A stretch of DNA of 64,000 nt from Sphingomonadales bacterium 28-55-16. Its GTDB lineage: Bacteria > Pseudomonadota > Alphaproteobacteria > Sphingomonadales > Sphingomonadaceae. Under the pieces are notes generated by a model, which ran no database searches, was not told the origin of the DNA, and was given only the letters and a program-made list of their open reading frames with translations. The stretch is from assembly GCA_002278855.1 (NCBI GenBank), contig NCGG01000003.1, forward strand, positions 1 to 64,000, written 5' to 3'. Within the stretch, counting starts at the first letter, position 1, and the number at the start of each line of letters is the position of its first letter. The position numbers and the translations under genes were made by a program. This document shows, one piece after another, positions 16,212 to 24,830 of the stretch.

Positions 16212-16232
16212 TCCCACCATGTATCCCACCAC
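16212..16232. repeat. Paired 9-bp repeats near attR, candidate integrase arm sites
   Basis: TCCCACCAT (16212-16220) and TCCCACCAC (16224-16232) have the same 12-bp period as the pair near attL. An inverted GGTGGGA occurs at 16248-16254. They lie just before the integrase start, where integrase binding could also repress its own gene. Confidence 0.5.
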
Positions 16233-16363
16233 AATTTACACAGATGCGGTGGGATGGCAATAGATGGCGCTGGACAATAAGTTGCAGCTGATGGATAGAA
16301 TGGCTCGGATTTAAGAGGGTATTTCGGATTTTACTGGACGATGCTGGAACAATGATTGGCGGA

Positions 16364-16380
16364 CTATCTCTCCGCCAATT
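16364..16380. repeat. attR: 17-bp direct repeat, distal end
   Basis: An exact copy of the tRNA-Ser 3' segment at 249-265, without the rest of the tRNA gene. It marks the right border of the island. Confidence 0.85.
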
Positions 16381-16737
16381 ACTCTCCGTAGCAAAATTCC
16401 GTATTTACAACGTTTTTGACACTCGGAAGTAATGCTGCAGAGCTATCTTGTGTAACGTGCCCACCAAGGTCGATCTTGGCTGCCTTTCTGATGCATGACC
16501 TGCCCAATCGAGGCGGCCTGAGGGCAATAGCAGTTTCCTCATATGTTAGATTTGCAAGGATTTGCCTCTTGCGTCGTTTTTTTGAAATTTCAGCGCCTTT
16601 CCGTTTTGGTGCAATTTCAAAGCTGCCGACTTGCACTCACTAACATTATGTTTATCATCAGCTAATAAGATGAAAACAGCCGCTGACTGCCGAGAGATAA
16701 CTGCAGCATGGGGCGTCACAACGGGGGAGGATTTTTG
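16381..16737. other. Right flank of the island, non-coding
   Basis: This 357-bp stretch runs from attR to the TonB-dependent receptor start. It should contain the receptor promoter. Short overlapping frames on both strands (for example minus 16379-16636) show no recognisable protein. I support no gene in it. Confidence 0.4.
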
Positions 16738-19179
16738 ATGCACAATTCATATCGCGCGGCGCAGATTGGGCGGCTCTTTGTGGCCGGCTCTGCGCTAACG
16801 GTTGCCCTGGCAACGGCACAGGCAGCTGGGGCGCAGACAATGTCTGCGCCGGTTGCAGAGCAGGCGGATAGTTCTGAGATTGTTGTCACGGCGCAAAAGC
16901 GCGAACAGAAGCTGCAAGACGTGGGCATTGCGATTTCGGTGTTAAGCAAAGATGATCTTGATAACCGCAATATCACAAACGCGACGGACGTTGTTTCGGC
17001 TATTCCGAACCTGAAATATAATGCTTATTCTTCGTCGCAAGTTGTCTTCAATATGCGCGGTGTGTCGCAGAATGACTATGGGGACCAGCAAGAGCCACCC
17101 GTTGCCGTCTATCAGGATGATTCTTACGCCAGTTCGATCACGACGGCGAGCTTCCCGATCTTCGATTTGGCCAGGGTGGAAGCTTTGCGTGGACCGCAGG
17201 GGACACTTTTCGGGCGGAACGCCACCGGCGGTGCGGTGCAGTTTATTTCCAGCCAACCGACTGACGTCTTGGACGGCTATGTCCGTCTGACTTACGGCCG
17301 TTATAACCAGACGCAGGTTGAAGGCGCTGTGTCTGGTCCGCTGAGCGATGCTTTAAGCGCGCGCGTGTCCGGCATTTTCGATCGCGACGATGGTTATATG
17401 AAGAACATCACGCCCGGGGAAAAGGACCGAGGCGCGAATAACCATTGGGCCATCCGGGGCATTTTTGACTATCATCCCAGCTCTGCCTTCAAGGCGAAGC
17501 TGACGCTGCGTTATTCGCAAGCGGACAAGGAACGTCAGGCCGGGGTGTATAATTATGGACCTGCCTGTCCCAATGCGGAGTTTCAGGGCGAGTTTCTCGC
17601 GCCGACTGCGACATGCGCTTATTGGGGTGTGACCGGAACGGCCGGAAACGGCTATTTCAATCCGGAAATCGCCGCGTCGCAGGGCGGAAGCCCTTGGAAA
17701 ACGGCCGGTACAGGCGATGCCTATGTCGACCGTAAGCTCTTTGGAAGTACGCTGCGTATTGATGCTGAAATTGGCGGCTTAGACGTGACCTCGATTTCCG
17801 ATTATCAGCATGTCGACAAATTCTACATCGAAAGCGGCAATGGTCCGCCTGAAATTCCCTATGTTGAAAACGTCACACCTCCGGCCACGGCGCCATGTCC
17901 TGCGCCAAATACGGCGTTGACCTGCTATGCATCGGGAACCGTATTTTTTCAGGACGCAAATGTGAATCAATATTCACAGGAACTGCGCCTATCCAAAACA
18001 TCGGACCGCAACTTCCTGACCGTTGGCGCCTTTGGTATGATCATCGATGGGAAGTATAAGGCGAAATATGCCACCCCGTTTGACGGCTATGATCCCAGCG
18101 TCAATTTCACGCAGAAGACGACGTCTTACGCCATCTTTGCCCAGAATGAATTCGCGGTTAGCGATCAGGTTAAGCTGATCGGTGGTCTGCGTTATTGGCA
18201 TGATCACAAGGTTGGGGATTACGTCGCAACCCACACGCTGCCGCTGTACGCGCTTTCGCTTCGTTTTGGTCCAAATGGCATATCCTATACCGACCTAACG
18301 GGGACCAATACGCCCGGGACATGGACCTATGGCGTAGGTACCTCTGGCGTAACCATTACGCCAGACGCGGCTTCGCCCAATTTCAGTGTCCTGACTGCGC
18401 GCGCGGAGATTGACTATAAGCCTAGCGACAATATTTTGGCTTATGCCAGCTATAACCGCGGCTCCAAATCGGGCGGGTTCACTTTTTCCACCGGCACACC
18501 GTTTCCGTCACAACTGGTCGATACGCTGAACAATCTTGCTTATCAGCCGGAAACGTTGAACGATTATGAAGTGGGTTTAAAAACGACGCTGGCGCGCGGG
18601 ACAACGTTCAATGTGGCCACCTTCTACTATGACTATAAAAACTATCAGGCCTTTGTGCAGGTCGGGTTTACGCAGGTTGTCCGCAACCTTCCCGCCACGG
18701 TCAAAGGTATTGAAGCCGACTTCACTACGCGGCCCGTCCCTGGGTTAACCCTTCAACTCTCCGGTGCCTTGCAAGACAGCAAAGTTAAGAATGTACTGTT
18801 GCCGGATGGTGTGACGGTTGTGACGCATGATCTTCCGCAGGCGCCAAAACTATCAGGCAGTGCCATGGCACGCTATGAATTTGGATTAGCCGGTGGCACG
18901 GCGTCGGTTCAGGCTGATGCGATCTTTCAGAGCAAGATGTGTTTCACAGTCATGTGTGCACCAGTGGAACGAGAAGGCGGCTATGGCGTTGCCAACGGTC
19001 GGCTTGGTTTTACCACAGCCAATGAGAAGGTCGACGTGGCGGTATTCGTGAATAATCTCTTTAACCGTGCTTATCGCGTCTATGCTTTCGACGGGTCGCT
19101 TTATTGGGGGGATACGCTGGGGGTCTACGCCAAGCCCCGTACCTGGGGCCTGACGGTTCGCTATAACTTCGGCAAGTAA
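16738..19179 (+). CDS. TonB-dependent outer-membrane receptor
   Basis: The 813-residue protein has a signal peptide ending near AQAAGAQ, a TonB box-like EIVVTAQKR, a plug domain (DVGIAISVLS, then VEALRGPQGTLFGRNATGGAV) and a 22-strand-type barrel ending YNFGK. It resembles sphingomonad receptors for small organic substrates rather than classical siderophore receptors; the substrate is unknown. The ATG at 16738 has GGGGGAGGA upstream and is preferred to 16708. It is followed on the same strand by an APC permease, a pairing that suggests outer- and inner-membrane steps of one uptake route, perhaps for amino acids or peptides. Confidence 0.93.
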   Translation: MHNSYRAAQIGRLFVAGSALTVALATAQAAGAQTMSAPVAEQADSSEIVVTAQKREQKLQDVGIAISVLSKDDLDNRNITNATDVVSAIPNLKYNAYSSSQVVFNMRGVSQNDYGDQQEPPVAVYQDDSYASSITTASFPIFDLARVEALRGPQGTLFGRNATGGAVQFISSQPTDVLDGYVRLTYGRYNQTQVEGAVSGPLSDALSARVSGIFDRDDGYMKNITPGEKDRGANNHWAIRGIFDYHPSSAFKAKLTLRYSQADKERQAGVYNYGPACPNAEFQGEFLAPTATCAYWGVTGTAGNGYFNPEIAASQGGSPWKTAGTGDAYVDRKLFGSTLRIDAEIGGLDVTSISDYQHVDKFYIESGNGPPEIPYVENVTPPATAPCPAPNTALTCYASGTVFFQDANVNQYSQELRLSKTSDRNFLTVGAFGMIIDGKYKAKYATPFDGYDPSVNFTQKTTSYAIFAQNEFAVSDQVKLIGGLRYWHDHKVGDYVATHTLPLYALSLRFGPNGISYTDLTGTNTPGTWTYGVGTSGVTITPDAASPNFSVLTARAEIDYKPSDNILAYASYNRGSKSGGFTFSTGTPFPSQLVDTLNNLAYQPETLNDYEVGLKTTLARGTTFNVATFYYDYKNYQAFVQVGFTQVVRNLPATVKGIEADFTTRPVPGLTLQLSGALQDSKVKNVLLPDGVTVVTHDLPQAPKLSGSAMARYEFGLAGGTASVQADAIFQSKMCFTVMCAPVEREGGYGVANGRLGFTTANEKVDVAVFVNNLFNRAYRVYAFDGSLYWGDTLGVYAKPRTWGLTVRYNFGK

Positions 19180-19202
19180 TGCGCTGAGCGCTGGAAAAAA
19201 TT

Positions 19203-19237
19203 GGCCCCACCGCTGATCTATTTGCAGCGGTGGGGCC
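19203..19237. terminator. Strong hairpin between TonB receptor and permease
   Basis: A perfect 13-bp stem, GGCCCCACCGCTG (19203-19215) and CAGCGGTGGGGCC (19225-19237), with a 9-nt loop. An A-run precedes it and no T-run follows on the plus strand, so it would be a canonical terminator only for leftward transcription. For the operon it may end part of the receptor transcript or protect its 3' end. It argues against a TTG permease start at 19201. Confidence 0.55.
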
Positions 19238-19260
19238 TCATTCTTGGGGGAGAAAGACCG

Positions 19261-20880
19261 GTGGCGAGCACAGCGGCGGCAGCGAGCACAGAACAGGCAG
19301 GAAGCCCAATGCAGTTGCAACGCCAACTGGATTGGAAGGGCGCTTTCTGGGCGTCGAGCGGTGTGCCCGCTGGCGTTCTCCTGACCATGGGCGGCATTGC
19401 CACGATGATCGGTCAGCCCAGCTGGGTGATCTGGATCGCCTCCATCCTGATGGGCTTTACCCAATCCTTTGTTTATGCAGAAATTGCCGGGCTTTATCCT
19501 AATAAATCGGGTGGTGCCTCGGTCTATGGGGCTGCGGGATGGCTGCCTTATGGGAAGTTCATCGCGCCAATTTCCGTGTGGTGCAATTGGCTTGCTTGGT
19601 CTCCGGTGTTGGCGCTCGGGACGAGCCTTGGCGCAGGTTATGTCATGGCGAGCCTGTTTCCGGCTGACGCCGCAATTCGCCAATGGCAGTTTGATCTCGT
19701 GCCGCTCGATTTTGTGCGGGAAGGGCTCCACCTTCGGATAAATCTCGTTTCCATCATCGCAACAGGATTCCTTCTGCTGACGTTTGCACTTCAGCATCAC
19801 GGTGCTGCGCGCGCGGCCCAGTTTCAGAAAATTCTTGGTATCGCCTGCATGTTGCCGCTGTTGCTTGTGGGCATAATCCCCCTGATCACAGGAAATATAC
19901 CAACCGAAAATCTTTTCCCGATCCTGCCGATTGTACGCGATGCCGTCGGAAATATTGGTTTTGGAACATGGAATGCAGCGGGCCTCACACTTCTCGCAGG
20001 CGCCATGTTCGGGGCGGGTTGGTCAACCTATGGGTTTGAAACAGCCGTTTGTTACACGCGTGAATTCCGCGATCCGGCCAAAGACACCGCCCGCGCGCTT
20101 TTTGCATCTGGGCTTTTGTGCATGGCGATTTTTACGCTCGTACCACTGGTCTTTCAGGCGTCGCTGGGGCTGGAGGGTATGCTTGATCCTACGATTTATG
20201 ATGGGTCAGGGGTTGCCAATGCGCTGGCAAAAATTTTGGGTGGCGGCGCTGTGGTCGGCAACCTCCTCATCGTGATGCTGGTTCTCGCGCTTTTGTTGAT
20301 TGTCATGACATCGATGATGGGCTCATCGCGCACCCTGTATCAGGCATCGGTGGATGGCTGGTTTCCGCGTTACCTTTCCCGGGTCAATGCACATGGCGCA
20401 CCGACCGCTGCGATGTGGACAGACTTGGTGTTTAACATCGTGCTCCTGCTCGCCTCCGATTATTTCGCGGTGCTGATGATTTCAAACGTCTGTTATTTTG
20501 TATTCAATTTCCTCAACCTTCAGTCTGGATGGATCCACCGGATTGACCGGGGTGACTGGAACCGGCCGTATCGCTGCCCTACTTGGCTGCTCGTGACAGG
20601 GGCTGTTTTTGGTTTTGTGAATATGGTCTGGATGGGCGCCGGCGCAGACGTATGGGGTGAGGGGACGCTGCGCAATGGCCTTTTGGCCGTGCTGGTGATC
20701 ATCCCGGTTTTCGCGTTCCGTCATTATATTCAGGATAAAGGGCAATTTCCGGTTTCGGCAGCGGCCGATGATCTGGCTTTAGGCGCGGCAATTGTGCAAC
20801 CAAAAGCTGGTTTGCTGCCCTATCTTGCCCTGATCGCAGCTGCGGTGACCGTTGGCCTTTCCGCCTATCTCGCGGAGTGA
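19261..20880 (+). CDS. APC-superfamily amino acid permease
   Basis: A 539-residue polytopic inner-membrane protein with about 12 hydrophobic segments. The first helix region has GVPAGVLLTMGGIATMIG, followed by FVYAEIAGLYPNKSGGASVYG, the conserved E-x-x-x-x-x-P-x-x-G-G pattern of APC transporters. SSRTLYQASVDGWFP fits the region after TM8. It probably couples amino acid or amine uptake to an ion gradient. The GTG at 19261 has GGGGGAGA upstream; an ATG at 19309 is an alternative. It follows the TonB receptor, separated by a strong hairpin. Confidence 0.88.
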   Translation: MASTAAAASTEQAGSPMQLQRQLDWKGAFWASSGVPAGVLLTMGGIATMIGQPSWVIWIASILMGFTQSFVYAEIAGLYPNKSGGASVYGAAGWLPYGKFIAPISVWCNWLAWSPVLALGTSLGAGYVMASLFPADAAIRQWQFDLVPLDFVREGLHLRINLVSIIATGFLLLTFALQHHGAARAAQFQKILGIACMLPLLLVGIIPLITGNIPTENLFPILPIVRDAVGNIGFGTWNAAGLTLLAGAMFGAGWSTYGFETAVCYTREFRDPAKDTARALFASGLLCMAIFTLVPLVFQASLGLEGMLDPTIYDGSGVANALAKILGGGAVVGNLLIVMLVLALLLIVMTSMMGSSRTLYQASVDGWFPRYLSRVNAHGAPTAAMWTDLVFNIVLLLASDYFAVLMISNVCYFVFNFLNLQSGWIHRIDRGDWNRPYRCPTWLLVTGAVFGFVNMVWMGAGADVWGEGTLRNGLLAVLVIIPVFAFRHYIQDKGQFPVSAAADDLALGAAIVQPKAGLLPYLALIAAAVTVGLSAYLAE

Positions 20881-21061
20881 CCAAGCTGTCGACCAGGTGA
20901 AGCTTCTTAGCTTATCCAAATGTTTATGCGCGTAGTGCTTATTATGCTTATGCCCAGAGCACTTCAGGCGTTTTTCATGTCATGACTGCGCATTGCCATT
21001 CGGACGCGTGACGAACTTACATATCGTTGGTTGTTAGCTCGTCCCGCGGAGCAGTGATAGC

Positions 21062-21949
21062 CTATAGCGCAAACGCGTTTTGCAGGTCAGCCAATACGGG
21101 GTCTGTATCGCTATGGGCCAAAGTTATAGCGCTGACGTCATAGCGTGCGCCGTCGTCCAAAGGCATCGGTATCACTTTGAGATTGTGTGAACGCGCTTCT
21201 CGGGCGGCAAATGGTACCGGCAATAAGGTGATCATGTCGCTGTCGGCAACAAGTGCCAAGCACGTGACTAAGCTCAGCACACGATAATGCGGAAAACCTG
21301 AACGGCGATATTTTTCTTCAATCTCGGGTGGAATCGCAGAACGAAAGATTGGACCATAACCCGGAATGGCCCATTTATACTGCAGCATATCATCGATGCT
21401 GCAGGGCGTCTGTAACACCGGATGGTCGTTGCGCAGAACCGCGACATAGGCTTCATCAATGATTTGATTTATGTGCAGCGCACGCTTCTCAGGAATGGCG
21501 TTCACGGTGGTTGAGTGAAAAAGTAGTATCTCAGCCTGTTTTTGACGCAGTCGCGCGACGGCTATGTCGAGTGGCAGGGTTTCAGCCGTAACCCGAATAT
21601 TGGGATGCGTCTTATAAAATTTGGCAAGTGCTGGCGCTAAGGAGGCTTCAATGACCGCTGGTCCGGCAACCAGCCGGATATGCCTTTTTCCAGATACCAC
21701 TTCCTCCCCAATCTGGTCCGCAAGCGCCAACAGTTCCTCTGCCCTTTGCGCGAGGCGGTTTCCGGAATCGGTGGGCACAACGCTCCGCGTGGTGCGATTA
21801 AACAATTCTGTGCCGAGTTCTTGTTCAAGCAGCTGTAACGACTTGGTGAGTGCTGAATGGGTCATGCCGAGTTCGCTAGCGGCGCGGCTGAGGCTCTTGT
21901 TGCGATACACGGCAAGGAAACGCGTCAGTCTGGTGAGGTTTATATTCAT
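21062..21949 (-). CDS. LysR-family transcriptional regulator
   Basis: The 295-residue protein has the LysR winged helix at residues 1-60 (LTRFLAVYRNKSLSRAASELG, then ALTKSLQLLEQELGTELFNR) and a periplasmic-binding-like effector domain from about 90. The ATG at 21949 begins MNINLTRL, as usual for the family; the longer frame to 22015 is AT-rich and unlikely. It is divergent from the hydroxylase-like gene at 22040. A dyad at 21959-21973 between them fits a LysR T-N11-A box, so control of that operon is likely. The effector is unknown. Confidence 0.92.
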   Translation of the reverse strand: MNINLTRLTRFLAVYRNKSLSRAASELGMTHSALTKSLQLLEQELGTELFNRTTRSVVPTDSGNRLAQRAEELLALADQIGEEVVSGKRHIRLVAGPAVIEASLAPALAKFYKTHPNIRVTAETLPLDIAVARLRQKQAEILLFHSTTVNAIPEKRALHINQIIDEAYVAVLRNDHPVLQTPCSIDDMLQYKWAIPGYGPIFRSAIPPEIEEKYRRSGFPHYRVLSLVTCLALVADSDMITLLPVPFAAREARSHNLKVIPMPLDDGARYDVSAITLAHSDTDPVLADLQNAFAL

Positions 21950-21958
21950 GTTCCAATT

Positions 21959-21973
21959 ATTACATAATGTAAT
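21959..21973. promoter_or_regulatory. Candidate LysR operator (T-N11-A dyad)
   Basis: ATTACATAATGTAAT is a near-perfect palindrome around one central base and contains a T-N11-A core. It lies 10 bp upstream of the LysR start and 67 bp before the divergent gene. LysR regulators commonly bind such sites between divergent promoters. Confidence 0.55.
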
Positions 21974-22039
21974 CTTATTATTCAATTTTATAAAATTCTG
22001 ACTTATGTATTCCAAATCTGGATATCTGGAGGGAAATCT

Positions 22040-22975
22040 GTGACAGTCGAGCAGTTAATGAACCAAAATTGGGTTGCGATCACGCTCATCGCGTTCGCGA
22101 CAGGTGTCTTGCTAGAGCTTGGGGCGGTTCACTTCCTAAAGCGATCAGGGCACATACCGCTCAAGGACTCATTGCTTTCGATCTTCCTAGGTCTGGCAAG
22201 CGACCCGGTGAATGCAATATTTGCGTTCATTACCACGGCAGCTTTGTTTGCTGTTGCGCCATTCGCCATTGCCGACATACCCGTAACATGGTGGTCGTTC
22301 CTGCTGTGCTTCGTCCTCGACGATCTGCGCTTCTATGTGCATCACCGCATTTGCCATCGCGTCCGTTGGGGCTGGGCGATGCATGTCGTCCATCATTCTT
22401 CTACCAATTTCAACATGCCCATCGCGTTGCGGCAGAGCTGGATGAAGCATTTTACGGGCACAATGATGCTCAAAATTCCCTTGATCCTGATCGGATTTGA
22501 CCCGTTATTGGTTGTTTTTTGCGGGGCTCTCAACGCGACGTACCAATTCTTTTTGCACACTGAAACGATTGACCGCCTGCCGCGGTGGTTCGAGTTTGTG
22601 TTTAACACGCCAAGCCACCACCGGGTGCACCATGGCCGTAATGCTGAATATTTGGATGCCAATTTTGCCGGCACGCTGATTGTTTGGGATCGGATGTTTG
22701 GGACGTTCGTTGAGGAAGATCGCGCTGTACCGGTTGACTATGGATTGGTTAAAAATCTTGAGACCTTCAACCCTTTCACAATTTTGACTCACGAATATGT
22801 CGGTATCGCCCAGGATGCCAGCCAGCGCGGGCTGACTTTGTGGCAGAGATTTTGTTATATTTTTGCGCCTCCAGGTTGGAGCCATGATGGGTCGCGGTTA
22901 ACGTCGATGGATATCAAGCGCGAGGCTGGTTTGCTGCCTCCTGCTGATACATCAGCGCACATACGGAACATATGA
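22040..22975 (+). CDS. Sterol desaturase/fatty acid hydroxylase family protein
   Basis: A 311-residue membrane protein with hydrophobic segments in the first 90 residues and the family's His clusters: DDLRFYVHHRICH, MHVVHHSS and HHRVHHG (the last two as H-x-x-H-H). These bind a di-iron centre that hydroxylates or desaturates lipids. The substrate is unknown; hopanoid, carotenoid or fatty acid chains are possible. The GTG start at 22040 has GGAGGG nine bases upstream. It overlaps the next membrane-protein gene by 4 bp and is divergent from a LysR regulator. Confidence 0.9.
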   Translation: MTVEQLMNQNWVAITLIAFATGVLLELGAVHFLKRSGHIPLKDSLLSIFLGLASDPVNAIFAFITTAALFAVAPFAIADIPVTWWSFLLCFVLDDLRFYVHHRICHRVRWGWAMHVVHHSSTNFNMPIALRQSWMKHFTGTMMLKIPLILIGFDPLLVVFCGALNATYQFFLHTETIDRLPRWFEFVFNTPSHHRVHHGRNAEYLDANFAGTLIVWDRMFGTFVEEDRAVPVDYGLVKNLETFNPFTILTHEYVGIAQDASQRGLTLWQRFCYIFAPPGWSHDGSRLTSMDIKREAGLLPPADTSAHIRNI

Positions 22976-23550
22976 TGCCCGCGCATTATGCCCTATCTGA
23001 TGCTTGTATTGTGCTCGTCACGATCTTTGCTGGAAACGCTCTGCGGCGAAGCGGTCAAGATTTATTGGCGGTGGCTATGGCTTGCTTTGGGATAGCCGCG
23101 GCCATTGGCGTGGTCCGTTTTGCAGGTGGTTTACAAGATGCGCTTGCCAATCTGCACGCTGGCGCCTCGCAGCTTTTAGGTCTTGTGGGCATGTTAGCCG
23201 TTGCATCGGCTTGTGTGTTTCGCGGTGGGGGCAGGGGGGACCTATGGCGGTTGGCGGTAATCCTTTGCATTTCCGGTGCAGCGTATCTGGTTGCGGGGGC
23301 GCTAATTGGTCCCTTATTCCTTATGGCCCTCGTGGTGGCCGCTATTGCCTCAATCGTGCGGCCCGCCCCGTCGCGGCAGCCATGGCTCGTGCCTATCGGC
23401 GCTGTCATAATGCTTGCAAATGCCGTGTTGATCCGGCGTGCGGCGTGGCTCGATGAGGCGGTATCTTGGCATATTTATCATGTGCTGATTGCGATCGCTT
23501 TGGCCGCGTTCGCGAAGGGGATGTTGGCAACCGAACGGACCGTGCGCTGA
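22972..23550 (+). CDS. Polytopic membrane protein of unknown function
   Basis: The 192-residue protein has about six hydrophobic helices separated by short polar loops and ends with a short basic tail. No catalytic motif was recognised, though HIYHVLIAIALAAFAKGM near the C-terminus is His-containing. Its ATG overlaps the stop of the hydroxylase-like gene by 4 bp (ATGA), so it is translationally coupled and may be a partner or membrane chaperone of that enzyme. Confidence 0.75.
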   Translation: MMPAHYALSDACIVLVTIFAGNALRRSGQDLLAVAMACFGIAAAIGVVRFAGGLQDALANLHAGASQLLGLVGMLAVASACVFRGGGRGDLWRLAVILCISGAAYLVAGALIGPLFLMALVVAAIASIVRPAPSRQPWLVPIGAVIMLANAVLIRRAAWLDEAVSWHIYHVLIAIALAAFAKGMLATERTVR

Positions 23551-23840
23551 TCTGACCTTGACGATCCTATTCTAACCGAAGCTGGAGTAAACTCTCTAGG
23601 GCAGCCATGTGATGGCGGGCGGTTGGGTATAATTAAGCAAAATGGAAGACATTAGACACTAAGCAAATACAACGTGATTTGTTTGCGTTTTGCCGCGTCA
23701 GAAAAGCTAGCAGCACGATGTTCAAGGATCATGCATGAACGCATGATTTTTGGATGGCCGTTCATCTCTCGGTAAAAGGGGTGGCGTTACAATTCGCCGT
23801 TCGCTAGCAGCTATTTCAACTGGGACTTCGGGAATCACTT

Positions 23841-24563
23841 ATGCGTAAATTGATGATACTTCTTGCGTTGTCGACTGCCCTGTCTGCGTGCAGCAGTTCG
23901 CAACTTGGCGGGACGGATAGTGTCTCCGACATAAAGGTCGTAGCGAGCGACATTTTGCCAGAACCCACACGGCTTGATTTGTTTGAACAAAACCGCCCTT
24001 ATCTCATCGGACCATTCGATAAGTTGACCATTGATGTCTTTGGTATCGAAGAGTTAAGCAAGCAGGAAGTGCAGACCGACGCTGGCGGCCGTATTTCATT
24101 CCCGCTGGCGGGCATCATTGAAGCTGCTGGAAAGACACCGGGCGAGCTTGAAGAGGAAATTGAAGGTCGTTTGCGCGGCCAATATGTTCGCGACCCGCAG
24201 GTCACGGTGAACCTTAAAGAAACGGTGAGCCAAGTTATAACGATTGATGGCCAGGTTCGGGAGCCTGGACTTTATCCCGTTATTGGAAAAATGACGCTGA
24301 TGCGTGCAGTAGCTGTTGCCAAGGGAACGGCTGAATTTGCCAAGCTTGACGACGTGGTCATATTCCGGACAGTAAACGGGCAGAAAATGGCGGCTTTGTA
24401 TAATTTGAAATCCATTCGTCGCGGCATTTACAACGACCCCGAAGTATTCGCCAATGACGTTGTCGTGGTGGGCGATTCACAGGCGCGGCGCCTGTTCAAG
24501 GATGTCTTGCAGGCTGCACCGGCATTGTTGACGCCACTGATTTATATCTTGCAGACCAATTAA
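23841..24563 (+). CDS. Wza-type polysaccharide export lipoprotein
   Basis: The 240-residue protein has a lipoprotein signal with lipobox LSAC (Cys about residue 17), a Poly_export domain (PYLIGPFDKLTIDVFGIEEL, ISFPLAGIIEAAGKT, GQYVRDPQVTVNL) and a SLBB domain (ITIDGQVREPGLYPV). It ends LIYILQTN. Family members form the outer-membrane channel for capsule or exopolysaccharide. No Wzc, Wzx/Wzy or glycosyltransferase gene is next to it, so it must work with a remote locus. About 290 bp upstream is non-coding. Confidence 0.92.
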   Translation: MRKLMILLALSTALSACSSSQLGGTDSVSDIKVVASDILPEPTRLDLFEQNRPYLIGPFDKLTIDVFGIEELSKQEVQTDAGGRISFPLAGIIEAAGKTPGELEEEIEGRLRGQYVRDPQVTVNLKETVSQVITIDGQVREPGLYPVIGKMTLMRAVAVAKGTAEFAKLDDVVIFRTVNGQKMAALYNLKSIRRGIYNDPEVFANDVVVVGDSQARRLFKDVLQAAPALLTPLIYILQTN

Positions 24564-24830
24564 CCTATTGCAGGCTGCGGGTGTCAGCGGCGCCTGCCAT
24601 CTTTGGCCAGACGGGTTCAGGATCAGGGCAAAGCTTCAGATATATGTTGGCCGTCGGTTGACGGATGGTCATCTTTCGGCCTTTTCAGAAATAATGGGGC
24701 GCTGGCGTTAAAGTCACCGCAGCATCAAGTCTTGCCCTGTTTCGACAACATGCACCGCATCCGAAACCGAACCCAAGAATTACCTATGGCTATGGTTGCA
24801 AAATCGGCGCGCGGCGCTTAGCGTTGCAGC

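Larger units (their letters stand above)
249..16380. mobile_element. Integrated P4-satellite-like genomic island in tRNA-Ser
   Basis: A 17-bp direct repeat (CTATCTCTCCGCCAATT) at the 3' end of tRNA-Ser (249-265) recurs exactly at 16364-16380. Between them lie a tyrosine integrase next to the right end, an AlpA-type regulator, a HTH protein, a primase/ATPase replication protein and an iteron-like palindrome. Cargo is a ligand-gated channel homologue, a TetR regulator and a giant autotransporter. Housekeeping genes resume to the right. No capsid, terminase, portal or conjugation gene is visible, so it resembles a phage satellite or an integrative plasmid-like island. The integrase is at the end far from the tRNA, the opposite of the common layout, so nested insertion events are possible. 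Confidence 0.85.

Noticed and set aside
16379..16643. Overlapping 75-85-codon frames on both strands right of attR
   Set aside because: Neither has a good ribosome-binding site or a recognisable sequence, and they overlap each other fully.
24603..24821. A 72-codon frame upstream of thyA
   Set aside because: It lacks a ribosome-binding site and family features.
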